DNA of 64,000 bases, from contig JAUJPF010000010.1 of assembly GCA_030447275.1 (NCBI GenBank), forward strand, positions 1 to 64,000, written 5' to 3'. The translations under genes and the position numbers were made by a program. The stretch's first letter is position 1. Each line of letters opens with the position of its first letter. This document shows, piece after piece, positions 24,665 through 32,838 of the stretch. This DNA is from Solirubrobacteraceae bacterium (GTDB lineage: Bacteria; Actinomycetota; Thermoleophilia; Solirubrobacterales; Solirubrobacteraceae). The notes under the pieces were generated by a model. That model was not told the origin of the DNA. It made no database searches and saw nothing but the letters and a program-made list of their open reading frames with translations.

Positions 24665-24847
24665 ATGGCAATCCTCAGCGCACTCATCGACCCCCGAGTG
24701 TTCCCCACGCTCAGCGAGCAGGACATCGTCACGCTGACGGCGGTGGTCGACGGCGAGATCGCCCGGAACCCGGAGATCCACAAGATCCTCAGCGAGCGGC
24801 TGGACTCCTTCGAGATCGCCAAGAAAGCCTCCGCGCGCAAGAAGTAG
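24665..24847 (+). CDS. Small protein of unknown function (60 aa)
   Basis: Sixty residues starting MAILSALIDPRVF, with a GGGAGG site 10 bases upstream that decides this ATG over longer in-frame starts running into the tRNA. It is helical, with an acidic middle (LSEQDIVTLTAVVDGEI) and a basic tail (KKASARKK). No domain is recognised. The 166 bp between tRNA-Pro and this ATG show no other gene and probably hold its promoter. Confidence 0.6.
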   Translation: MAILSALIDPRVFPTLSEQDIVTLTAVVDGEIARNPEIHKILSERLDSFEIAKKASARKK

Positions 24848-24880
24848 CGCGGCGGCGCGAGCCGAGCTCCGCCCGCGACT

Positions 24881-26650
24881 GTGACGGTCGACGGCCGCAC
24901 GTGGCTGCGCGAGGCGTCATACGTCCCCGGGGCGTGCGGCGTCGAGCTGGCCGCGTACGTCTTCCGCCCGTCCGGCGGCGAGGGCCCGTGGCCGGTTCTC
25001 TGGACGCACAACCTCTACAACCGGCCCACGCGCTGCGGCGACAACCTGCGCAAGTGGGTCGAACGCTTCCCGGAGTTCGCGGGGGAGCTCGCGGAGCTGC
25101 GGGAGGAGACCGCGAACGCGCCGGAGCTGCCCGACCAGCTGCTCGAGCTGATCCCGCATGGCTATGCGGTGGCGATCGTCGACGCGCGCGGCAGCGGTTC
25201 CTCGTTCGGGACGCGCGAGGCGCCGTTCTCGCGGGAGGAGTCGCTAGATGCGGCGCACGTCACCGCTTGGCTGGCGAGCCGGCCGTGGTGCGACGGCAAC
25301 GTGGGGATGTTCGGCCGCTCGTACATGGGCGCGAACCAGCACACGGCCGCCGCGCTTCGGCCGCCCGCACTGCGCGCGATCCTGCCCGAGATGGCGCCGT
25401 TCGACATCTACGCGGCGATCCGCGGCGGCGGCATCTTCCGGCACGACTTCGCGCGGTCGTGGTTCGACGACGTCAGGCGGCGGGACACCGAGGACCCCGG
25501 CACGCCGGTCGACGCGGACGCCGGCGGCGTGCGGTCCGCCGCCGCGCGATCCGGCCATCAGGCCAATCGTGACCTGTTCGAGATGTTCTCCCGCCTGCCG
25601 TTCCGCGACTCGGTCGACGCCGCGACGGGCCTGCGACCGTACCTTTCGAGCAACCCCGGCCACGACGCGACGCGCGTGCGTCAACCCGGCGTGCCGACGT
25701 TCCACATCGCCGGCTGGTACGACCCGTTCGTCCGCGACGCGCTGGTGTGGTTCGCGAACATCGACTGCGTCAAGCGCCTCGTGGTCGGGCCGTGGGCGCA
25801 CGCCGGCAGCGCCGGCATCGACCTCGCGGAGCTGTACCGCTGGTGGTTCGACCTGTGGCTTCGCGGCGGAGCGGAGGAGGAGCCCGATGGCGTGCCGGCC
25901 GCGCAGATCGACTACTACACGCTCGGCGCGCCGCCCGGCGAGCGCTGGCGTCGCTGCCAGTCGTGGCCGCCGTCCGGGTTCGACGCGATCACGTTCGCAC
26001 TGGCCGAGGGGCCGTCGGGGACGTGCGCCTCCGCCAACGACGGCGTGCTCGCCGCGGGCGAGCCGCCGGCCGGCGGTGTCGAGGAGTACGTCGTCGACTA
26101 CTCGACGACCTCGGGCCGGGCGACGCGCTGGACGAACGCCTACGGCGGGCCGTTCGGCTATCCCGACATGAGCACGAACGACGACCGCGCGCTGACGTGG
26201 ACGACCCCGCCGCTCGAAGAGCCCACCGAGATGACCGGCCACCCGCTGCTCCACGTGCTCGCGGGGTCGTCGGCGGACGACATCGACCTCTTCGCGTACC
26301 TCGAGCAGGTGAGCTCGGATGGCTCGTCGACCTACATCACCGAGGGTGCCCTGCGCGCGTCGCATCGGGCGCTGCACCCGGCGCCGTACGACAACCTCGG
26401 GCTGCCCTACCACGGCAGCTGCGAGCGCGACTGCGAGCCGCTCGGCCGCGCCCCGGTCGAGCTCGTGATCGATCTGCTGCCGACGTCGTGGCTGTTCGCC
26501 GCGGGAAGCCGCATCCGGCTGACACTCGCCTGTGCCGATCGCGACAACGCGCAGACGCCGGCGATCGATCCGCCGCCGACGCTGACCGTGCACCGCGGAC
26601 CGTCGTCCCGCCTCGTCCTCCCGCTTCGGCAAAGCGACGCTCGTGGCTGA
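24881..26650 (+). CDS. CocE/NonD-family hydrolase (S15 fold)
   Basis: 589 residues, GTG start. The alpha/beta-hydrolase part contains the nucleophile elbow FGRSYMGANQ (Ser near residue 145), the acid in AGWYDPFVRD near 280, and the histidine in GPWAHAG near 306. The C-terminal 230 residues form the jelly-roll PepX_C domain. The family includes acyl-ester and amide hydrolases such as cocaine esterase and glutaryl-acylase. It is the first gene of the NRPS operon (8-bp overlap with the next), so it might cut or release the peptide product or a protecting acyl group. No signal peptide is seen. Confidence 0.82.
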   Translation: MTVDGRTWLREASYVPGACGVELAAYVFRPSGGEGPWPVLWTHNLYNRPTRCGDNLRKWVERFPEFAGELAELREETANAPELPDQLLELIPHGYAVAIVDARGSGSSFGTREAPFSREESLDAAHVTAWLASRPWCDGNVGMFGRSYMGANQHTAAALRPPALRAILPEMAPFDIYAAIRGGGIFRHDFARSWFDDVRRRDTEDPGTPVDADAGGVRSAAARSGHQANRDLFEMFSRLPFRDSVDAATGLRPYLSSNPGHDATRVRQPGVPTFHIAGWYDPFVRDALVWFANIDCVKRLVVGPWAHAGSAGIDLAELYRWWFDLWLRGGAEEEPDGVPAAQIDYYTLGAPPGERWRRCQSWPPSGFDAITFALAEGPSGTCASANDGVLAAGEPPAGGVEEYVVDYSTTSGRATRWTNAYGGPFGYPDMSTNDDRALTWTTPPLEEPTEMTGHPLLHVLAGSSADDIDLFAYLEQVSSDGSSTYITEGALRASHRALHPAPYDNLGLPYHGSCERDCEPLGRAPVELVIDLLPTSWLFAAGSRIRLTLACADRDNAQTPAIDPPPTLTVHRGPSSRLVLPLRQSDARG

Positions 26651-28019
26651 CCCGCGCGCCGCCGTGGGCAGCGCCCGCCGCGGACGGGTGCTGTGCCGCG
26701 CGATCGTCACAGCGGACCGCGACGCACGGTTTTTGGTGTTGCATGGCGAAGCCGGCTGGTCGCTGCCCGCGGTGGAGACCCGGGCCGGCAACTGGTACGA
26801 CGTGCGTCAGTTCGTCGACGCCTTGCGCTCCGAGCACGGGCTGAACGTGTTCGTCCGGCGCTGCGTTGCGGGGTCGGACAACGTTCGCCCGTCGCGCGCC
26901 CGGGCGTATGTCTGCGAGGCGCTGGAGCCGCCGGCCTCCAAGCATCGCTGGCTCGGCCGAGACGAGGCGCACCTGGTCGCCGATGACGCCCAGCGCGACG
27001 CCCTGGAGGCTTTCCTTCGTGCGCCGCCCGCGCCCGAACCGTGGTCACGCGAGGGATGGCTCGCCGAGGTCCGCGCCTTCGTGGCTGCGGCGACCGCGCC
27101 CGCCAAGCCCGTCCTGCGCCAGCTGCGCACATGGCAGCGGTCGTGCGTCCTGTCCGTCGACGCGGGCTCCACCCGCCTGATCTTCAAGGCGGCACCGCCC
27201 GCGTACGCGCAGGAGCCGGCGCTGACCGGATGGCTCGCCGGCCGCTTCCCCTGGCGCTTCCCGGCGGTTCGCGCCTTCGACTCCGCGCGTGGGTGGATGC
27301 TCCTCGAGAAGCTCGAGGGCGAGCGGCTCGACCAGGTGCAGTCGCTCGAGCCGTGGCGGCGCGCGCTCGAGTCGTTCGCGTGCATCCAGCGCGAGTGCGT
27401 CGGCGCCACGCAGGAGCTGCTGGACCTCGGCGCCCCGGATCTGCGGATCGCGGTCCTGCGCGAGCAGACGACCGAGCTGCTGGCCGACCGGGAGGCGATG
27501 CTCCCGGGGCACCCCGACGGGCTCAGCGAGCCCGAGATCGCCGCCCTGTCGGCGAGCGGCGGAACGCTCGACCGCCTCTGGGACGAGCTCGAGCTCGCGG
27601 GAGTGCCGGCGTCGTTCGAGCACGGCGACTTCCGACCCGAGCACGTCGTGGTGCGTCCCGGCGCCCACGCCTTCTTCGACGTCTCGAACGGAGCCGTGAG
27701 CCACCCCTTCTTCAGCGCGGTGACGATGCTCGACTTCGAGCCGCTCCCGCGTCAGGCCGGGTCCCCGGCCGCGGTGCGCGGGGCGCTGCGGGCGGCATAC
27801 CTGAAGCCGTGGGCCGAGACGCACGCCGAGGCGGAGCTCGCCGCGGCGTTCGAGACGGCCCGTCCCCTGGCGATCCTGCATGCCGCGCTGACCCGCCACA
27901 GGCTCCTGCCGTATCTCGAGCCGCGGGCGGACTGGGCGTTCATGATCCCGTACTGGCTGCGCAAGCTGCAGCGATGCCTGGGCGGCGTGCCCGACGAAGC
28001 CGAGGAGGCGACGCGATGA
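26643..28019 (+). CDS. APH-like kinase with NUDIX-like N-terminal segment
   Basis: 458 residues, GTG start overlapping the hydrolase gene. From about residue 180 the sequence follows the aminoglycoside-phosphotransferase/choline-kinase fold: LIFKAAPP (ATP Lys), WMLLEKLEGE (hinge), then a catalytic loop HGDFRPEHVVV near 325 and DVSNGAVSHP near 345 in place of the metal-binding DFG-like segment. The usual Asn of the loop (HGDxxxxN) is His here. The first ~90 residues (RGRVLCRAIVTADRDARFLVLHG) look like the beta core of a NUDIX-like domain without a complete NUDIX box. In an NRPS operon it may phosphorylate the product for self-protection or maturation. Confidence 0.65.
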   Translation: MADPRAAVGSARRGRVLCRAIVTADRDARFLVLHGEAGWSLPAVETRAGNWYDVRQFVDALRSEHGLNVFVRRCVAGSDNVRPSRARAYVCEALEPPASKHRWLGRDEAHLVADDAQRDALEAFLRAPPAPEPWSREGWLAEVRAFVAAATAPAKPVLRQLRTWQRSCVLSVDAGSTRLIFKAAPPAYAQEPALTGWLAGRFPWRFPAVRAFDSARGWMLLEKLEGERLDQVQSLEPWRRALESFACIQRECVGATQELLDLGAPDLRIAVLREQTTELLADREAMLPGHPDGLSEPEIAALSASGGTLDRLWDELELAGVPASFEHGDFRPEHVVVRPGAHAFFDVSNGAVSHPFFSAVTMLDFEPLPRQAGSPAAVRGALRAAYLKPWAETHAEAELAAAFETARPLAILHAALTRHRLLPYLEPRADWAFMIPYWLRKLQRCLGGVPDEAEEATR

Positions 28020-28888
28020 CCGTTTCGGAGCTCGATCACCTGCTGCCCACCGACGAGGATGTCGCGTTCTACCGCGAGCACGGGTGGTACGTCTCGCAGA
28101 AGCTCCTCGATGAGGAGGCGATCGAAGACGCCCTCTACGGCATCGACCGGTTCTACGCCGGCGAGCGCGACCGCACGCTTCCGATCCGTCGCGGCTACCT
28201 CGACTGGAAGCCGGAGGACGGCGACGTGCTGCGGCAGAACGACTACATCTCGCTGCAGAACGACGAGATCCGGGAGCTCGTCTCGAACCCGATCATCGGC
28301 GCGGTCGCGGCGCGGCTCGCGGGCGCAACCACGATCCGCCTCTTCCACGATCAGCTGATCTACAAGCCGCCGAGCGACGACGTGGCGACGACCGTCGGCT
28401 GGCACAGCGACCGCTCGTACTGGAAGACCTGCACGTCGGAGCGGATGCTCACAGCGTGGGTGCCGTTCGTGCCCGTCTCCGAGGCGTCGGGCACGCTGAC
28501 GATGATCGACGGCAGCCACCGGTGGCCGAACGTCGAGGCGTTCGACACGTTCAACGACCGTGACATGCGCGGACTCGAGGCGCAGTTCGAGAGCGACGGC
28601 GAACCCGTCGTGCGGGTCCCGATGGAGCTCGAGCCGGGCCAGGTCAGCTTCCACCACTGCCGCATGCTCCACGGGAGCCTGCCCAACCGCTCCCGCAACC
28701 CGCGGATCGCGCTGGCGATCCACATGGCGGACGAGACGAACGCGTACCAGCGGCACCTCGACGAGAGCGGCAACCCGATCCTGCACGTCAACGACGTCCT
28801 GTGCCGCAGCCGGCCGGACGGCGCGCCGGACTACGGCGATCCCGACATCTGCCCGGTGCTCTGGGAGAGCGGGGAGGCCGGCGCATGA
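28016..28888 (+). CDS. Phytanoyl-CoA dioxygenase (PhyH)-like hydroxylase
   Basis: 290 residues, ATGA overlap with the kinase-like gene and with NRPS 1. The Fe(II)/2-oxoglutarate facial triad is visible: His and Asp in GWHSDRSYW near residue 130, and the distal His in MLHGSLPNRS near 218, followed by Arg in RNPRIAL that should bind 2-oxoglutarate. Such enzymes hydroxylate free or carrier-bound amino acids and are common NRPS partners. Beta-hydroxylation of Asn or Pro is a reasonable guess from the A-domain codes. Confidence 0.85.
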   Translation: MTVSELDHLLPTDEDVAFYREHGWYVSQKLLDEEAIEDALYGIDRFYAGERDRTLPIRRGYLDWKPEDGDVLRQNDYISLQNDEIRELVSNPIIGAVAARLAGATTIRLFHDQLIYKPPSDDVATTVGWHSDRSYWKTCTSERMLTAWVPFVPVSEASGTLTMIDGSHRWPNVEAFDTFNDRDMRGLEAQFESDGEPVVRVPMELEPGQVSFHHCRMLHGSLPNRSRNPRIALAIHMADETNAYQRHLDESGNPILHVNDVLCRSRPDGAPDYGDPDICPVLWESGEAGA

Positions 28889-31800
28889 GCGACGACCTCG
28901 TCATCTTCGACGCCGGGACGAAGGCGGCACGCGACTACTGGGTGGCCCGCATGCAAGGCGCCGGAGAGCCCGGCGGGCTGCCGCTCGACCGCAGGCGATC
29001 GGCCGTCAGGCTCCGCCGCCGCCGATCCCTGCCCTTTGCGCTGGGCGCGGCGCTCACCGCGGCGGTGGACGACCTCTGTGGCGAGTCCGACCTGCTGCTC
29101 TACGCGACGCTGTCGACCGCGGCGGTCACCTGCCTGCGGCGCTACGGCGCGCGCGGCCGGGTCGTCTTCGGCAGCCCCACGCCGGGGCGCGCCGGTGGGA
29201 TGGTGCCGATCGCCGTCGCGCCGCCGCCCGACGCGACCTTCGAGGACCTCCTCCTCCTCACGCGGGACACGCTGACGGAGGCCTACGCGCACACCGGATA
29301 TCCGCTCGATCGCTTGGCCGCCGACCTCGGGGTCGAGCGCCTCGAGAGCCGCGAGCCGTTCTTCGACGTCGTCCTCGCGCTCGAGGGCCTGCACGACCAG
29401 CTGCCGGATCTCGCGAACGACGTGACGGTGGTGCTCGAGCGGCGCGACGGCGAGCTCGGCGGCCACGTCGAGTACAACCACCGGCTCCACGCCGAGGACA
29501 CCGTGCGCCGGTTCGCGGGTCACCTCACCACGCTGCTGGCGGCCGGTGTCGCGGACAGGCGACGCCGCATCGACGCGCTCGAGATCCTCACCGCCGACGA
29601 GCGCGCGCTGCTGGCCGAGCGCTCGCGCGGGCCGCTCGTCGGCGCCGGCGGCGCGCCCGAGCACGTTCACGGGCTCGTCGCCGCGCAGGCGTCGCGGACG
29701 GCCGGGGCACCCGCCGTCGTAGCCGCCGACGCGACCATGACGTACGCCGAGCTGATCGAGCGCGCGGCGCGGCTGGCCGGCGCCGCACGCCAGGCCGGCG
29801 CCGGGCCCGGCGAGACCGTGGCGATCTGCCTCGGGACTTCGCCCGACTTCGTCGTCGCGGCGCTGGCGGCGCTGTGGACGGGCGCGGCGTACATGCCGGT
29901 CGACCCGGGCCTGCCGCCGGCGCGGGTGGCGTCGATGCTCGAGGACGAACGCCCGGTCGCCGCGATCGCCACGCGGGACTCCCGCCGAGTCGTCGGGGAC
30001 GGGCTGCCGGTGCTCGACCCCGATGCGGCGGCGGAGGCCGTGCCCCCCGCCACCGTGCCCGGCGACGCCACCGCTTACGTCATGTTCACCTCCGGCTCGA
30101 CCGGCCGGCCGAAGGGTGTGCGGATGCCGCACCGCGCGCTGACGAACCTCATCCGCTGGCAGCTGCGCTCGTCGGGGCCGGAGCTGTCGAGCGGCCGCAC
30201 CCTCATGCGCACGGCGGCGTCGTTCGACGTGAGCTTCCAGGAGCTGTTCGCGACGCTGTGCGGCGGCGGCGCGCTCGTCGTCGCGCCGCCCGACGCGCAG
30301 CGCGACGTGGCGGCGCTCGCCGACCTGATCGCCGAGCGCGGCGTGCAGCGGATCTTCCTGCCGTTCGTCGCGCTGCAGCTGCTCGCCGCCGACGCGATCC
30401 GTCGCGAGCTGCGGATGCCCGAGCTGCGGGAGGTGATCACAGCGGGCGAGCAGCTCAAGGTGACCCCCGCGCTCGTGGAGCTCTTCCGTCGGCATCCCGA
30501 ATGCACGCTCCAGAACCAGTACGGGCCGACGGAGTCCCACGTCGTGACCGCGCACACGCTGACGGGTGCGCCGACGCAGTGGGAGCCGCTGCCGCCCATC
30601 GGCACGCCGATCGACAACGTCACCATGGCCGTGCTCGACGAGCTCGGCAACCCGGTCCCCACCGGCGTCGCCGGTGTGCTGCACATCGCCGGCGTCGCGC
30701 TCGCCGACGGCTACGCCGGGCGCCCGGACCTCACCGCCGAGCGCTTCGTCACGGGCCCCGCCGGCGCCGGCCGGCGCTTCCGCACCGGCGACCTCGCGCG
30801 CGTCCGCGTGGACGGCGCACTCGAGTACCTCGGACGCGACGACCGCCAGGTCAAGATCCGCGGCTTCCGCGTCGAGCCCGAGGAGATCGAGGCCGTGCTG
30901 CTCGGCCATCCGGCGGTGGCGCAGGCGGCGGCGGTCGGCCGGGTCGACGGCGACGCGGGTACGCAATTGGCGGCGTACGTCGTGGTCGGTCGGGGATCCG
31001 CTGGCGAGGCGGAGCTGCGCGAGCACCTCGCCCGGCACCTTCCCGAGTTCATGCTGCCGCGCACGATCTCGTTCCTCGACGAGCTGCCGCTGACGCCCTC
31101 CGGCAAGGTCGATCACGGGTCGCTGCCGGAACCCGAGCGCTCCGCCGACGCGCACGCTGCGGGTTTCGTCGCGCCTCGCGACGAGGCGGAGGAGACGCTG
31201 GCGCAGGTCTGGACCGAGGTGCTGAGGGTCGAGCACGTCGGCGTGACGGACGACTTCCTCGAGCTCGGCGGCGACTCGATCCTCGCGACGCAGGCGGTCG
31301 CACTCGCGGCCGGGCGCGGGCTCAGCCTGCGCGTCAGGGACTTCTTCCTGCACCCGACGATCGCCGAGCTCGCCGCGATCGCCCCGCGCGAAACGGTGCG
31401 TCGCGAGCGGCGACCTGCCGACGAGAGCGCGGCGGGGCTGACGCCCGTGCAGCGGTGGTTCTTCGATCTCGGCGTGCCGAACCGCGACCTCTGGAACATC
31501 ACCGTGCTGCTGGAGGTCGACGAGGCCCTCGACGTGCGCCACCTCGAGCGAGCGCTCTTGGCGCTCGCCGAGCACCACGAGGCGCTGCGGCTCACGTTCC
31601 GGGGCGGGATGCAGGCGCCCGTCGCCGCCTCGGCCGCCGTCACGGCGCGTGAGAGCGACCTCCGCGGCGTCGATGCTGCGGAGCTGCCCGCCGCGATCGC
31701 GCGCCTGATCGACGAGGTCCAGGGCACGATCGTCATCTCCGCAGGCCCGCTGCTGGCCGCCGCGTCGATCCGCCTCGACGGCGGGCCCTCGCGGCTGCTG

Positions 31801-32838
31801 CTCGTCGCCCACCACCTGGTGGCTGACGGCGTCTCCTGGCGGATCCTGCTCCACGATCTGCAGACCGCGTACCGACAGACGGTCGCCGGCGAGGACATCG
31901 AGCTGCCGCCCCGCACGACCTCCTACCAGGAGTGGGCGCGCAGGCTCCGCGACCACGCGCAGTCCGACGCCGTGCGCGGCGAGCTGGACTACTGGACGCG
32001 CGTGACCGCGGGCGGCTTCTCGCCGCTCCCGCGCGACCGCGACGGCGGCACGGGTGCCGAGCGCACCTCGCGCCGCGTCGCCGTGAGCCTCAGCGAGGCG
32101 GCCACCGACGCGTTGCTGCACGAGGTGCCCCGCGTGTACCGCGCGCGCATCGACGAGATCCTGCTCAGCGCGCTGGCGATGGCCCACGGCGAGTGGACCG
32201 GGGACGGCGCGCTGCTCGTCGAGGTGGAGGGCCACGGGCGGGAGGACGTGATCGACGGCGTCGATCTCTCGCGCACGATCGGGTGGTTCAGCACGATGTT
32301 CCCGCTCGCGCTGCCGACGGTCGCGGAGGGCGGTGCCGGCGGGGTCGTCCGCGCGGTCAAGCGGCGCGTCCGCGAGATCCCGAACCGCGGCATCGGCTAC
32401 GGACTGCTGCAGATGCTGACCGACGACGGCGCGGTCGGCGCGGCCCTTGCCGCCGGGCCGCGTCCGGAGGTGCGCTTCAACTACCTCGGGCGCTTCGATG
32501 GGCTGTTCGGCGGCGCGTCGATGTTCCGCCCGGCCGCCGAGCCGATCGCGCGGATGGTCGACCCCGACGGGCCGCGCCCGGCGCCGCTCTCGGTTCAGGG
32601 TCAGGTCGTCGGTGGCCGGCTGACGATGACGTTCGACTTCTCCGAGGAGACGTACGACGCCGCGACGATCGAGCGGCTCGCACACAGCTTCGAGGCGGCG
32701 CTGCTGCGCATCGTCGGCGACGACGGTGCGACGGCCGCGACGCAGCTCGCCGCGGAGGACTTCCCGCAGGCAGGGCTCGACGAGGCGGAACTGCAGACGC
32801 TGCTCGGCGAGGTGTCCCGGGCCAGGGACGGAGGTTGA
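28885..32838 (+). CDS. NRPS 1: half C - A - PCP - E
   Basis: 1317 residues. Residues 1-230 match only the C-terminal lobe of a condensation domain and lack the HHxxxDG lobe. The A domain spans ~250-760: FTSGSTGRPKG near 397, FDVSFQE near 447, NQYGPTES near 545, RTGDLAR near 633. The carrier site is LGGDSILATQ near 795. From ~850 to the end is an epimerization domain: LTPVQRWFFDL, HHLVADGVSWRIL near 976, EGHGRE, and FNYLGRF near 1199. The specificity code read by eye is D-V-Q-F-I-A-Q-V-V-K, close to the proline code DVQLIAHVVK. So a D-configured Pro-like residue is predicted. It is overlapped by the PhyH gene upstream and NRPS 2 downstream. Confidence 0.92.
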   Translation: MSDDLVIFDAGTKAARDYWVARMQGAGEPGGLPLDRRRSAVRLRRRRSLPFALGAALTAAVDDLCGESDLLLYATLSTAAVTCLRRYGARGRVVFGSPTPGRAGGMVPIAVAPPPDATFEDLLLLTRDTLTEAYAHTGYPLDRLAADLGVERLESREPFFDVVLALEGLHDQLPDLANDVTVVLERRDGELGGHVEYNHRLHAEDTVRRFAGHLTTLLAAGVADRRRRIDALEILTADERALLAERSRGPLVGAGGAPEHVHGLVAAQASRTAGAPAVVAADATMTYAELIERAARLAGAARQAGAGPGETVAICLGTSPDFVVAALAALWTGAAYMPVDPGLPPARVASMLEDERPVAAIATRDSRRVVGDGLPVLDPDAAAEAVPPATVPGDATAYVMFTSGSTGRPKGVRMPHRALTNLIRWQLRSSGPELSSGRTLMRTAASFDVSFQELFATLCGGGALVVAPPDAQRDVAALADLIAERGVQRIFLPFVALQLLAADAIRRELRMPELREVITAGEQLKVTPALVELFRRHPECTLQNQYGPTESHVVTAHTLTGAPTQWEPLPPIGTPIDNVTMAVLDELGNPVPTGVAGVLHIAGVALADGYAGRPDLTAERFVTGPAGAGRRFRTGDLARVRVDGALEYLGRDDRQVKIRGFRVEPEEIEAVLLGHPAVAQAAAVGRVDGDAGTQLAAYVVVGRGSAGEAELREHLARHLPEFMLPRTISFLDELPLTPSGKVDHGSLPEPERSADAHAAGFVAPRDEAEETLAQVWTEVLRVEHVGVTDDFLELGGDSILATQAVALAAGRGLSLRVRDFFLHPTIAELAAIAPRETVRRERRPADESAAGLTPVQRWFFDLGVPNRDLWNITVLLEVDEALDVRHLERALLALAEHHEALRLTFRGGMQAPVAASAAVTARESDLRGVDAAELPAAIARLIDEVQGTIVISAGPLLAAASIRLDGGPSRLLLVAHHLVADGVSWRILLHDLQTAYRQTVAGEDIELPPRTTSYQEWARRLRDHAQSDAVRGELDYWTRVTAGGFSPLPRDRDGGTGAERTSRRVAVSLSEAATDALLHEVPRVYRARIDEILLSALAMAHGEWTGDGALLVEVEGHGREDVIDGVDLSRTIGWFSTMFPLALPTVAEGGAGGVVRAVKRRVREIPNRGIGYGLLQMLTDDGAVGAALAAGPRPEVRFNYLGRFDGLFGGASMFRPAAEPIARMVDPDGPRPAPLSVQGQVVGGRLTMTFDFSEETYDAATIERLAHSFEAALLRIVGDDGATAATQLAAEDFPQAGLDEAELQTLLGEVSRARDGG

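Noticed and set aside
28831-32685. 1284-codon minus-strand frame
   Set aside because: Antisense shadow of NRPS 1, with no start context or domain.
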